A stretch of DNA of 64,000 nucleotides from an uncultured Tateyamaria sp. (GTDB lineage Bacteria; Pseudomonadota; Alphaproteobacteria; Rhodobacterales; Rhodobacteraceae): positions 62,001-126,000 of the forward strand of contig NZ_CANNES010000010.1 of the NCBI RefSeq assembly GCF_947503705.1, given 5' to 3'. Position numbers and translations under genes: made by a program. Below are positions 26,469-35,190 of the stretch, one piece after another. The stretch's first letter is position 1; every line of letters starts with the position of its first letter. Under the pieces are notes generated by a model. It was not told the origin of the DNA. It was given only the letters and a program-made list of their open reading frames with translations, and searched no databases.

Positions 26469-27920
26469 ATGTCCATGACCCTCGCAATTGTCGGACGGCC
26501 CAATGTGGGCAAGTCGACACTGTTCAACCGCCTTGTGGGCAAACGCCTGGCGCTGGTCGATGACCAGCCAGGTGTGACACGCGACCTGCGCGAAGGAGCG
26601 GCCCGCTTGGCGGACCTCAAGTTCACTGTGATCGACACGGCGGGCCTTGAAGAGGCGACCGATAACAGCCTGCAAGGCCGGATGCGCCGGTTGACGGAGC
26701 GGGCGGTGGATATGGCCGACGTGTGTTTGTTCATGATTGACGCGCGGACCGGCGTGACACCCACCGACGAAGTGTTTGCTGACATCCTGCGGAAACGTGC
26801 GGACCACGTGCTTCTGGCCGCCAACAAGGCCGAAGGTGCCGCCGCAGATGCAGGCATGATCGAGGCTTATTCGCTGGGTCTGGGTGAGCCGATCCGCCTG
26901 TCAGCCGAGCACGGTGAGGGGCTGAACGACCTTTATGCCCAATTGCAGCCTTTGGCCGACATGTTTGCCGAACAGGCCGAAGATGATGCGCCCGAAGTGG
27001 ATGTGGCCGTTGATGAGGATGACGAGGATTATGTCCCCGTACCGACCAACGCCAAACCCTTGCAGGTGGCTGTTGTCGGTCGCCCGAATGCGGGTAAATC
27101 CACGCTGATCAATCAGATCGTCGGCGAGGACCGCCTACTGACCGGACCCGAAGCGGGTATCACCCGTGACGCCATTTCCCTGCGGACCACTTGGGGCGAA
27201 ACGCCCATGCGGATCTTTGACACCGCAGGGATGCGAAAAAAGGCCAAGGTGCAAGAAAAGCTTGAGAAATTGAGCGTGGGAGACGGGCTGCGCGCGGTGA
27301 AGTTTGCCGAGGTGGTTGTGGTTTTGCTGGATGCGGCGATCCCGTTTGAACAGCAGGACTTGCGAATCGCAGACCTGGCCGAGCGTGAGGGACGTGCGGT
27401 TGTGGTTGCGGTGAACAAATGGGACATCGAGTACGACAAGCAGGCCAAGCTGCGCGATCTCAAAGAAAGCTTTGAGCGGCTTTTGCCGCAGTTGCGCGGC
27501 GCTCCACTGATCACCGTATCGGCCAAGACAGGCCGGGGCCTGGACAGGCTGCATGACGCGATCCTGCGGGCCTATGATGTATGGAATCGCCGGGTGAGCA
27601 CGGCGCAGCTCAACCGGTGGCTGACAGGCATGTTAGAGGCGCACCCGCCGCCCGCGCCGCAAGGCAAGCGGATCAAGCTGCGCTATATGACCCAGGCCAA
27701 GACCCGGCCGCCGGGCTTTGTCGTGATGTGTTCACATCCCGACAAGGTGCCCGAAAGTTATAACCGGTATCTGGTGAATGGCTTGCGGTTGGACTTTGAC
27801 ATGCCGGGCACGCCGATCCGCCTGTATATGCGCGGCCAGAACGCAGCCAACCCGTATAAGGGCCGCAAGAAAGCGCCGCCGTCCAAGCTCCGCAAGCATA
27901 CGGACGGTCGGCGCAGCTAG
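26469..27920 (+). CDS. der: Ribosome biogenesis GTPase Der
   Basis: Essential double-GTPase that acts in 50S subunit maturation. The 483-residue protein has two G domains and a KH-like C-terminus. G domain 1: [19 protein letters not shown], and ANKAEG in place of NKxD; G domain 2: [27 protein letters not shown]. The domains are joined by an acidic linker (residues about 170-195). The C-terminal domain ends [19 protein letters not shown], basic as expected. Start ATG 26469 follows CAGGACCGCACA. The gene converges with the TspO-like gene over a hairpin array. Confidence 0.96.
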   Translation: MSMTLAIVGRPNVGKSTLFNRLVGKRLALVDDQPGVTRDLREGAARLADLKFTVIDTAGLEEATDNSLQGRMRRLTERAVDMADVCLFMIDARTGVTPTDEVFADILRKRADHVLLAANKAEGAAADAGMIEAYSLGLGEPIRLSAEHGEGLNDLYAQLQPLADMFAEQAEDDAPEVDVAVDEDDEDYVPVPTNAKPLQVAVVGRPNAGKSTLINQIVGEDRLLTGPEAGITRDAISLRTTWGETPMRIFDTAGMRKKAKVQEKLEKLSVGDGLRAVKFAEVVVVLLDAAIPFEQQDLRIADLAEREGRAVVVAVNKWDIEYDKQAKLRDLKESFERLLPQLRGAPLITVSAKTGRGLDRLHDAILRAYDVWNRRVSTAQLNRWLTGMLEAHPPPAPQGKRIKLRYMTQAKTRPPGFVVMCSHPDKVPESYNRYLVNGLRLDFDMPGTPIRLYMRGQNAANPYKGRKKAPPSKLRKHTDGRRS

Positions 27921-27921
27921 G

Positions 27922-28029
27922 CATTTTCCGAAACGGAAAATGGCAGGAAAACGGCGCGTTTTCCGCGTCCGGCTGCGACCGGTGCGGATTTTGCGTCAAA
28001 ATCCAGCCGGAAAATGCGTCATTTTCCGG
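27922..28029. repeat. Array of four perfect three-base-loop hairpins
   Basis: Four perfect inverted repeats follow one another: 27922-27942 (CATTTTCCG, loop AAA), 27946-27964 (GGAAAACG, loop GCG), 27986-28004 (GGATTTTG, loop CGT) and 28007-28029 (CCGGAAAATG, loop CGT). The last one contains the stop codon of the minus-strand TspO-like gene. Each loop is three bases closed by a G-C pair. They probably act as a strong bidirectional transcription end; the multiplicity is unusual. Confidence 0.75.
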
Positions 28030-28711
28030 TGGCCCGCACGGTCGGCCAAATCATCAATGCCACACCCGCCAGAGCCAGGATGACGCTCAGTTGGCTCAGC
28101 TCAAACTCACCGCGCACGGCGATGGCAATCAGCGCCCAGATCACGGCAATCCCGTAGGTCGGTGCGCGCCGCAGACGCATCTGCACAGCAAAGGCCAGCG
28201 CGGTAGCAGCCGTGATCATGACACCTGCGGCCACGGCGTCACTGGCCCAACCAAAGCCCGCCAGCATCAACCCTAGCGCCACAAAGCTCGCCGCACTGAG
28301 CCAGCCAGCATATAGGCCGACAGGCCATGCCGCAGCCCACGCTTCCGTCACCGGGCTGCGCCACAACGCCCAGAGGGCGGTCACCAGCATGACCCAGATC
28401 AAAAGCGTGGCCCACACGGGGCTTAGCACCGCCACTGGCAACCACACGGCACCCACGGCCAAGGATGCGGCCAATGGCCCACGCATCGCGCGCCAGGCCG
28501 GATCATTCCACTGTCTCCAGGCCCCGTACCCGCATCCTGCAATCAACCACACGTAAATCAGCCCCCAGATCGCAAACGCATATCCGGCAGGCTGGACTGA
28601 CGGATCGGTCTGGGGAATCGGGAACTGGTCTGCGTCAAAGCCGCCGAAATCGGGAACCCATATCGGGGAAAGGGCAAAGGCAACAGAAAGGATGAGGACG
28701 AGCACAGGCAT
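28019..28711 (-). CDS. TspO/MBR-like tryptophan-rich membrane protein
   Basis: A 230-residue polytopic membrane protein with about seven hydrophobic segments and many Trp (YAFAIWGLIYVWLIAGCGYG, GAVWLPVAVLSPVWATLLIW, WAAAWPVGLYAGWLSAASF). The Trp-rich pattern and the FAIWGLIY and PVGLYAGWLSAA motifs match the extended, bacterial TspO-related group often called tryptophan-rich sensory protein. Ligand (porphyrin or other) is unknown. ATG 28711 starts just before the first helix; the frame further upstream overlaps the divergent DUF2235 gene. Confidence 0.7.
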   Translation of the reverse strand: MPVLVLILSVAFALSPIWVPDFGGFDADQFPIPQTDPSVQPAGYAFAIWGLIYVWLIAGCGYGAWRQWNDPAWRAMRGPLAASLAVGAVWLPVAVLSPVWATLLIWVMLVTALWALWRSPVTEAWAAAWPVGLYAGWLSAASFVALGLMLAGFGWASDAVAAGVMITAATALAFAVQMRLRRAPTYGIAVIWALIAIAVRGEFELSQLSVILALAGVALMIWPTVRATGK

Positions 28712-28801
28712 GGTTTTCCACCGTTTACAAATTTCGCGATACGCGTACGCTGCTTTCGCAAAATAGGACAGATTTATATTTTTCAAAGGTTTGGAGGGAT
28801 C

Positions 28802-29956
28802 ATGACGGCCATAGCGATCTTTTGTGACGGCACCTGGAACAACAAGGACCGGACTGAAAATGACACCAGTGTCGCGCGCATCTTTCAGGCTTTGGAGACA
28901 GAGAAGAACCGCGGACGTCGCGGCGTCGACCCGCTTTATGTCGAAGGGGTCGGCGCGGATAACGAGGCGCAGTCTCTCGGGAAGTTCATCAACAAATGGC
29001 GCGGAGGGGCGCTTGGGCGCGGCTTGACCGCGAATGTGCGCAAGGCCTACGCGCATCTCTGTGCGAATTACAAGGCAGGCGACAAGATCTATATTTTCGG
29101 GTTTTCGCGCGGTGCCTATACGGCGCGGTCGTTGGCTGGCCTGATCCGTGCCTCAGGTCTTGTCCGCGACCCTGACGATATCAACAAGGCCATGGCACAC
29201 TATCGCAATCGTCATGACAGCACCAAACCCTCGACCCCCGAAAGCCTCGCATTTCGGGCAGAGAAATCGCCGGATTTCTACACCAACGAGGATGAGCGGG
29301 AATGGCGCAGGGACAACAACAAGCCCATCGGGGCCGCGATCCACATCGCCTATCTCGGTATTTTTGACACTGTTGGCACCCGGGGAATTCCCGGTGTTTT
29401 GAGCCAGTTAGGCCTGATCCCGGGCGGTCACGGCTTTCACGATCTTGAGCTGTCGAGCATGGTCCAATCTGGCCGCCATGCGCTTGGTCTGGACGAGCGG
29501 CGCAGGCTTTACAAGCACACGGAGTGGAGCAACCTCAAACGCCTCAACGACGCGGCAGGTGTGAATTCGGCGGGGCACACGCGCTATTTGCAGCAGTGGT
29601 TTCCGGGCGATCACGGGATGATAGGCGGCAGCGGTGCAAACCGTCAGATCAGCAATTCCGTCATGGCCTGGGTGCTGGAGGGAGCCGCCCAGGAAGGTTT
29701 GACTGTGGCGATGCCGAGCGTTGTGGCGCCGAAATCTGATGACTATGCCGGGCCGCTCAGCAACAAATCGGGCGGCTGGAATTGGGCGCGCGGTTGGCGG
29801 AGCGGACCTGCGGCGGAGGCGTTGATGGACGTGCATGACGTCGCACTGAAACGCGTTCGGGAAGTCCGTAAGTATCGGCCTAAAAGCTTGAAAATACTGG
29901 ACGTTCCAAGCTGGGAGGCGAAGGTGGACACGGAATTGTCCACCCGCATTGTGTAG
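28802..29956 (+). CDS. DUF2235 alpha/beta hydrolase (Tle1-like phospholipase domain)
   Basis: A 384-residue protein with the DUF2235 fold: N-terminal AIFCDGTWNNKD, then the nucleophile elbow IYIFGFSRGAYTARSLAGLI (GxSxG Ser near residue 102) and later GIFDTVGTRG, GLDERRRLY and the His-containing WFPGDHGMIGG. The family includes type VI secretion phospholipase effectors of the Tle1 class, but also many stand-alone proteins. No secretion genes, immunity gene or signal peptide are next to it, so a housekeeping or stress hydrolase is as likely. A GGAGGG ribosome-binding site lies upstream. Confidence 0.82.
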   Translation: MTAIAIFCDGTWNNKDRTENDTSVARIFQALETEKNRGRRGVDPLYVEGVGADNEAQSLGKFINKWRGGALGRGLTANVRKAYAHLCANYKAGDKIYIFGFSRGAYTARSLAGLIRASGLVRDPDDINKAMAHYRNRHDSTKPSTPESLAFRAEKSPDFYTNEDEREWRRDNNKPIGAAIHIAYLGIFDTVGTRGIPGVLSQLGLIPGGHGFHDLELSSMVQSGRHALGLDERRRLYKHTEWSNLKRLNDAAGVNSAGHTRYLQQWFPGDHGMIGGSGANRQISNSVMAWVLEGAAQEGLTVAMPSVVAPKSDDYAGPLSNKSGGWNWARGWRSGPAAEALMDVHDVALKRVREVRKYRPKSLKILDVPSWEAKVDTELSTRIV

Positions 29957-29959
29957 GGC

Positions 29960-31252
29960 TCAGGCGAGGGCGCCGTCGGCCGTCAGCGTCGTCTTGCCCC
30001 CCAGATAGGGGGCGAGGGCCGCGGGCAAGGTGACAGAGCCATCGACCTGCTGGCCGTTTTCCAGCACGGCGATCAGGCAGCGGCCCACGGCTAGGCCCGA
30101 GCCGTTAAGCGTATGAACAAATTGCGGTTTTCCGCCTTCACTTGGCTTGAACCGGGCGTTCATCCGTCGCGCTTGAAAGTCGCCGGTGGTGGAGACGGAG
30201 CTGATCTCGCGGAACGTGTTTTGGCCCGGCACCCAGGCCTCGATGTCATAGGTTCGGCGCGCGCCGAACCCCATATCGCCTGTGCAGAGGATCACAGTTC
30301 TGTAAGGGATATCAAGGGCTTCCAGGATACCTTCGGCGCAGCGCAGCATTCGTTTTTGCTCGGCGTCGCTTTCATCCGGATGGGTGACGGAGACCATCTC
30401 GACCTTTTCGAACTGGTGCTGGCGCAGCATGCCAGAGGTGTCGCGGCCGGCGCTGCCCGCCTCGGAGCGGAAGCAGAGCGTGTGCGCGGTCAGGCGGATG
30501 GGCAGCGCGGCCTCGTCGAGAACGTCGCCTGCGACGGAGAAGGTCAGGGGCACTTCGGAGGTGGGAACAAGCCACATCCCTTCTTCGGTGCGGTAGCTGT
30601 CTTCGCCAAATTTGGGAAGCTTATCAGTACCATACATGGCCTCGTCGCGGACGAGGACGGGTGAATTGACTTCGAGCAAGCCGTTCTGATCGACATGGGT
30701 GTCGATCATGAATTGGGCCAGCGCGCGGTGGATGCGGGCGACGGGGCCCTTGAGCATGACAAAGCGACTGCCGGAGGTCTTGGCGGCCGTTTCGAAATCC
30801 ATGGAGGCAGCTACGCCCTTGATTTCAAAGTGTTCTTTGGGCGTGAAATCGAAGGCGCGCGGCGTGCCCCAGCGGGTCACCTCGACATTGTCACTCTCGT
30901 CTGTACCTTCCGGCACGTCATCGGCGGGCAGGTTCGGGATGCGGGCCAGCGCGTCGGTCAGCAGGGCATCGAGGGATTTCGCCTCGTCCTGCACTTTTGC
31001 AATTTCCGCTTTCTTTTCAGCGACTAAGGCGCGCAGGCGCTGGAATTCATCCTCGTCCCCACGGCCCTTGGCGGCGCCCACGTCCTTGCTGGCCTTGTTC
31101 TGTTCGGCTTGCGCAGTTTCGGCGGCGAGGATCTTGGCGCGGCGGGCCTCGTCGAGGTTGAGAAGGTCAGACGACACGGGCGCATCGCATCGGCGCGCAA
31201 GGGCGGCGTCGAAGGCGTGGGGGTTTTCGCGGATGCTGCGGATGTCGTGCAT
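29960..31252 (-). CDS. serS: Seryl-tRNA synthetase
   Basis: Class II synthetase that charges tRNA-Ser, 430 residues. The N-terminal coiled-coil arm ([20 protein letters not shown] to [16 protein letters not shown], residues about 30-105) binds the tRNA. Motif 2 is seen as [20 protein letters not shown] and motif 3 as [16 protein letters not shown], with [19 protein letters not shown] between them. Start [15 protein letters not shown] is the typical SerRS N-terminus. The end lies 3 bases from the convergent DUF2235 stop. Upstream sits a G/T-rich region with direct repeats. Confidence 0.97.
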   Translation of the reverse strand: MHDIRSIRENPHAFDAALARRCDAPVSSDLLNLDEARRAKILAAETAQAEQNKASKDVGAAKGRGDEDEFQRLRALVAEKKAEIAKVQDEAKSLDALLTDALARIPNLPADDVPEGTDESDNVEVTRWGTPRAFDFTPKEHFEIKGVAASMDFETAAKTSGSRFVMLKGPVARIHRALAQFMIDTHVDQNGLLEVNSPVLVRDEAMYGTDKLPKFGEDSYRTEEGMWLVPTSEVPLTFSVAGDVLDEAALPIRLTAHTLCFRSEAGSAGRDTSGMLRQHQFEKVEMVSVTHPDESDAEQKRMLRCAEGILEALDIPYRTVILCTGDMGFGARRTYDIEAWVPGQNTFREISSVSTTGDFQARRMNARFKPSEGGKPQFVHTLNGSGLAVGRCLIAVLENGQQVDGSVTLPAALAPYLGGKTTLTADGALA

Positions 31253-31554
31253 TTGTCTGGTCCTTTGGGACGGGTTTGCGGTGCCGTCCCTATGCCCGAT
31301 CGGGGCGCGCGGGCCAAGGGGTTAAGGCAGCGTGCGGTGGGGGTGTTGCGTGGGATTTGGGGGAAAATGAGCAGTTTGGTGGGGAGAGTGTACGTTTTGT
31401 GGGGCCTGGAACCGGGTGTTTTGGGTGGGTTTTGCGGGAAATAAGCAGTTTGGGGGGTAAAATGTACGTTTTGCCCTGCCCGGGGCCGTTAAGGGATCGT
31501 TTGGATTTGGCAGGCGTTAAGGTTTGGCGGCGAGTGGTAACTTTTAGTTAGGGT
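31253..31554. other. Intergenic region upstream of serS, with direct repeats
   Basis: About 300 bases without a credible gene. The plus strand is rich in G and T with few C. It holds a pair of direct repeats (31361-31399 and 31436-31473) and AT-rich sequence (TTTTAGTTAGGGTTTAG) next to the pentapeptide gene. It should include the serS promoter. Confidence 0.6.
31361..31473. repeat. Imperfect direct repeat, 38-39 bp, 75-bp period
   Basis: Copy 1 (31361-31399) and copy 2 (31436-31473) share GGGAAA, AGCAGTTTGG, a GGGG run and TGTACGTTTTG with a few substitutions and one length difference. The start-to-start distance is 75 bases. The shared GTACGTTTT core is part of a near palindrome in copy 2 (AAAATGTACGTTTT). 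It looks like a dispersed intergenic element or duplicated protein site. Confidence 0.65.
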
Positions 31555-33081
31555 TTAGCGTTTTGGGATGTCCTTGTCCCAGCCTTCGGGCAGGGTGGAT
31601 TGGAAGGCGCGCCATCGGGTGAAGAAGTCTTCGAAATCAAATTCCTCTCTTGCCCAATGCGGGGGCCAATCGTCGTGTTCGGGTGTGACGCCGTTTGGCA
31701 AGGTGATAGAGGCATCTCCGAACATGTCCCTGATTTGATCCTTGGAATGTGGTACTGTGCTAAAATCAACATCCTTAAGCGCAGCACCTCGGAGAGTAGC
31801 TGCGCTTAAGGATGTTGCAGCATCAAACTCCGCCCTGAAGAGGTATGCCCCCTGCAACTGCGCCCTGAAGAGGTGTGCCCCCTGCAACTGCGCCTCGATG
31901 AGGTATGCCCCCTGCAACTGCGCCCGGCTGAGGTCTGCCCCCTGCAACTCCGCGAAGCCGAGGTCTGCCCCCTGCAACTGCGCCCCGCTGAGGTGTGCCC
32001 CCTGCAACTGCGCCCGGCTGAGGTCTGCCCCCTGCAACTCCGCGAAGCCGAGGTATGCCCCCTGCAACTGCGCCTCGATGAGGTATGCCCCCTGCAACTG
32101 CGCCCCGCTGAGGTGTGCCCCCTGCAACTGCGCCCCGCTCAGGCGGGCCTTGTCAAAATTACCGCTTTCGACGTCGATGCCTTGCAGGTTTGCGCCGCGC
32201 AGGTCGATGGTAATGTCATCCGCCACCACGCCGTCCTTGCCCCGCAGCCGCCCCAGAGTCTGCACCGCGTTTTCCATGTCGGAGCGGGCGGTCAGGCCCC
32301 GTGCCCAGTGTTCAAGCGCGTCCAGCGAGATGGCGTCGGGCGTGACATCGAGATGGGCACAAACCTCGTCCTCGGTCATAGGCGGGCTGTCGTCTTGCGG
32401 ATACATGAGGGCGTGGGCGTCCAAATAGGCGTGCCGTTTTGCGGGCACTTCGTCCGGGCCGGAAAGCTCGCGGACATAGACGCTGAGCAGCCTTGCGACG
32501 CGCGGGGCCTCGTCTGGGCGTTCGCTTACCAGCCCTTCGAGCCGGTCGATGGCGGAGTTGCGGCGGGGCACGTCGTCTTCCCATCCGCCGTCCCTGGTTT
32601 GGCGGCGCGCATAGAGGTCGGTGGTGGCGGCCGTCATCTTGTCGTTGAACAGCGCCTCGGTTGCCGTGTCGGTTTGACGTTGTGTTAACCTGAGCCGGAT
32701 AATGGTGAAGGGCAGGGCGATCACTGCGCCCAGAACGGTTGTGAGGCCCGCGATGCGCAGGACGTAGAAGAGGTATTCGGTGCGTTTGTCCTTTAGGGCC
32801 ATGTCCGGGTCGAAGGGCAGGGCGATTGTTCTGAGCATCAGGACCAGGAGGCCGATGACGAGCAGGAGGGCGATGCCGCTGTAGAGAACGAGGGCCGCGA
32901 TGAAAAGGCTGGGGTGGAGGTTGTCCAGCCCCATGCGTTTGCGCAAGCTGAGGATGCCTGTGGCGCCGTCGTCTTTGGGCAGGGTGAGGTAGACCAGCGC
33001 TGAGGCGATCATAAGCCCCGCGAGCGTGACGGTGCCCCAGACCAGAGGGGCGGGCAGGTTGAGGGTGATCACAGGCTCCAT
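31555..33081 (-). CDS. Membrane-anchored pentapeptide-repeat protein
   Basis: A 508-residue protein with an N-terminal membrane region of three to four helices (LVWGTVTLAGLMIASALVYL, LFIAALVLYSGIALLLVIGL, VLRIAGLTTVLGAVIALPF), a cytoplasmic helical part (residues about 165-315) and a C-terminal right-handed beta-helix of pentapeptide repeats. About ten almost identical decapeptides of the type HLSGAQLQGA/YLIEAQLQGA occur from about residue 320. The family mimics DNA or scaffolds proteins, but no topoisomerase-poison protection role is evident. ATG 33081 follows the divergent gap to yajC. The repeat DNA is 30-bp periodic, so the copy number could vary. Confidence 0.82.
   Translation of the reverse strand: MEPVITLNLPAPLVWGTVTLAGLMIASALVYLTLPKDDGATGILSLRKRMGLDNLHPSLFIAALVLYSGIALLLVIGLLVLMLRTIALPFDPDMALKDKRTEYLFYVLRIAGLTTVLGAVIALPFTIIRLRLTQRQTDTATEALFNDKMTAATTDLYARRQTRDGGWEDDVPRRNSAIDRLEGLVSERPDEAPRVARLLSVYVRELSGPDEVPAKRHAYLDAHALMYPQDDSPPMTEDEVCAHLDVTPDAISLDALEHWARGLTARSDMENAVQTLGRLRGKDGVVADDITIDLRGANLQGIDVESGNFDKARLSGAQLQGAHLSGAQLQGAYLIEAQLQGAYLGFAELQGADLSRAQLQGAHLSGAQLQGADLGFAELQGADLSRAQLQGAYLIEAQLQGAHLFRAQLQGAYLFRAEFDAATSLSAATLRGAALKDVDFSTVPHSKDQIRDMFGDASITLPNGVTPEHDDWPPHWAREEFDFEDFFTRWRAFQSTLPEGWDKDIPKR
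31835..32150. repeat. 30-bp tandem repeats inside the pentapeptide-repeat gene
   Basis: About ten copies of a 30-bp unit built on CCCCCTGCAACTGCGCC with a variable tail. Blocks of several units recur as wholes (for example around 31891-31980 and 32011-32100), indicating recent internal duplication. They are in frame and encode the decapeptides, so this is not a CRISPR array. Confidence 0.85.
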
Positions 33082-33249
33082 CCCGCCACCATGGCGCGAA
33101 ATGGCGTCAACCAAAAGACCTTTGGTCGCACGACACCCCACAACCCCACATATACCGTCCTTTCCACCTTGCGCAGGGTCGCTGCCGCCCATAGGTTCTG
33201 CCAAACTCTGCGGCGGGCCTGAGAGGCCCCCAGACATAAGGACAGACCC

Positions 33250-33528
33250 ATGGAAGCCTTTGGCCAGTTTATCCCCCTCATTCTGATCTTTGCGATCATG
33301 TATTTCCTGCTCATCCGCCCTCAGCAAAAGAAGGTGAAGGAACATGCGGCCATGGTTGCGGCCCTGCGCCGGGGCGATCAGGTCGTCACCCAGGGCGGCC
33401 TGATTGGCAAGGTCGTCAAGGTCAAGGACGACAACGAGATCGAGGTTGAACTGTCTGAGGGCGTGAAAGTCCGCGTTGTGCAGTCGACCATTGCCTCTGT
33501 CATCAGCAAGACCGAGCCTGCCAAGTAA
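33250..33528 (+). CDS. yajC: Preprotein translocase subunit YajC
   Basis: A 92-residue single-helix membrane protein that associates with SecDF. It opens MEAFGQFIPLILIFAIMYFL and continues with the family signature LLIRPQQKKVKEH, followed by LRRGDQVVTQGGLIGKVVKV and a C-terminal beta-rich part. The stop overlaps the secD start (TAATG), the standard yajC-secD-secF order. It is divergent from the pentapeptide-repeat gene. Confidence 0.97.
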   Translation: MEAFGQFIPLILIFAIMYFLLIRPQQKKVKEHAAMVAALRRGDQVVTQGGLIGKVVKVKDDNEIEVELSEGVKVRVVQSTIASVISKTEPAK

Positions 33529-35189
33529 TGCTGCAAATCGATGCGTGGAAACGGGTCCTGATCTGGGCCACTTGTGCCCTTGGTCTGATGTTGGCGCTGC
33601 CCAACGGGTTTTACACCCGGGTGGAGCAGCACAATGACGCCGCCCAGGCTATCGAATTGGGGGCGGATACCCCTGAAAATCAGGCGTTTCTGGCGCAGTG
33701 GCCGACGTGGATGCCCTCGTCGCTGGTGAACCTTGGCCTTGATTTGCGCGGTGGGGCCCATTTGCTGGCCGAGGTGCAGGTCGAGGATGTCTATGCGAGC
33801 CGGATGGAGGCCTCCTGGCCCGAAATCCGCGATGCGCTGCGCCCAGAGCGTCAGATGATTGGCACCATTCGGTTGCAGCCTTCGCCCCCCGACGAGCTGC
33901 GCATTCGCATTGGGGAAGAAAGCGGGATGCCGCGCGCCTTGCAGGTCGTCCGCGCCTTGGCCCGCCCTGTGCAGACCCTGACCGGCGTGGGCGCCAATGA
34001 CATCGACGTGCGTGCCGAGGGCGATGTGATCATCGTGACCCTGAGCGATGCGGAGCGACTGGCCAGTGACGAGCGCACAGTGCAGCAATCGCTGGAGATC
34101 GTACGCCGCCGGATTGACGAAGTGGGCACCCGTGAGCCGACCATTCAGCGCCAGGGGGCGCAGCGTATTCTGATCCAGGTGCCGGGTATCGGATCAGCCG
34201 CCGAGCTGAAAGAGATCATCGGCACGACTGCGCAACTGACGTTCAACCCCGTTGTCAGCCGCACATCGGACGGTACCCAACCCCCCGGCGTGGGCAACAA
34301 GATCGTGCCGTCGCTGGACGAGCCGGGCCTGTTTTACGTGATCGAGAGCGCGCCTGTGGTGACGGGCGAGGATCTGGTGGATGCGCAGCCGAGCTTTGAC
34401 CAGAACGGGTCGCCTGCGGTGTCCTTCCGGTTCAACACCAGCGGCGCGCGGACCTTTGGCGACTACACGGCGGACAATATCGGATCGCCCTTTGCCATTG
34501 TTCTGGATGACGAGGTCGTCAGCGCCCCGGTGATCCAATCACATATTCCGGGCGGGTCGGGGATCATCACCGGCCGCTTTGATGTTGAGGAGTCGACCAA
34601 TCTGGCCGTTTTGCTCCGCGCCGGTGCCCTGCCTGCGGAACTGACCTTTCTTGAGGAACGCACCATTGGGCCGGAACTCGGCCAAGACAGCATTGATGCG
34701 GGCAAGGTCGCGACGATGGTCGCCTTTGCCGCCGTGTTGGTGTTCATGGCGCTGAGCTATGGCCTGTTTGGCCTTTTTGCCAATATCGCGCTGATCATCA
34801 ACATTGCGCTGATCTTTGGCCTGTTGTCCCTGATCGGAGCGACCCTGACCCTGCCGGGTATTGCGGGGATCGTGCTGACCGTTGGTATGGCGGTGGACGC
34901 CAATGTGCTGGTGTTCGAGCGGATTCGGGAAGAGCTGAAATCCGCAAGAGGGCCTGCGCGGGCGATTGAGCTGGGGTACGAGAAAGCGCTGAGCGCCATT
35001 ATCGACGCCAACATCACCACCTTCATCACTGCCGTCATCCTGTTTGCCATGGGCTCTGGCCCGGTGCGGGGCTTTGCGATCACGCTGGGCCTTGGGATTC
35101 TGACGTCCGTCTTTACCGCGATCTTTGTGACGCGCTTGCTGGTGGTGATGTGGTTTGAACGCCGTCGCCCCAAAACGATCGAGGTGTAA
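33528..35189 (+). CDS. secD: Protein translocase subunit SecD
   Basis: Inner-membrane RND-type protein that uses the proton gradient to complete protein export. The 553 residues comprise one N-terminal helix, the large periplasmic domain (LGLDLRGGAHLLAEV, a SecD hallmark; VDEVGTREPTIQRQGAQRI; SFRFNTSGARTFGDYT; VVSAPVIQSHIPGGSGIITG) and five C-terminal helices with GMAVDANVLVFERIREEL carrying the conserved TM4 Asp. The start codon overlaps the yajC stop. secF starts just 1 base after its stop codon. Confidence 0.97.
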   Translation: MLQIDAWKRVLIWATCALGLMLALPNGFYTRVEQHNDAAQAIELGADTPENQAFLAQWPTWMPSSLVNLGLDLRGGAHLLAEVQVEDVYASRMEASWPEIRDALRPERQMIGTIRLQPSPPDELRIRIGEESGMPRALQVVRALARPVQTLTGVGANDIDVRAEGDVIIVTLSDAERLASDERTVQQSLEIVRRRIDEVGTREPTIQRQGAQRILIQVPGIGSAAELKEIIGTTAQLTFNPVVSRTSDGTQPPGVGNKIVPSLDEPGLFYVIESAPVVTGEDLVDAQPSFDQNGSPAVSFRFNTSGARTFGDYTADNIGSPFAIVLDDEVVSAPVIQSHIPGGSGIITGRFDVEESTNLAVLLRAGALPAELTFLEERTIGPELGQDSIDAGKVATMVAFAAVLVFMALSYGLFGLFANIALIINIALIFGLLSLIGATLTLPGIAGIVLTVGMAVDANVLVFERIREELKSARGPARAIELGYEKALSAIIDANITTFITAVILFAMGSGPVRGFAITLGLGILTSVFTAIFVTRLLVVMWFERRRPKTIEV

Positions 35190-35190
35190 G

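Noticed and set aside
31835-32150. Regular 30-bp repeats resembling a CRISPR array
   Set aside because: Units are contiguous without unique spacers, in frame, and encode pentapeptide repeats within a long membrane-protein gene.
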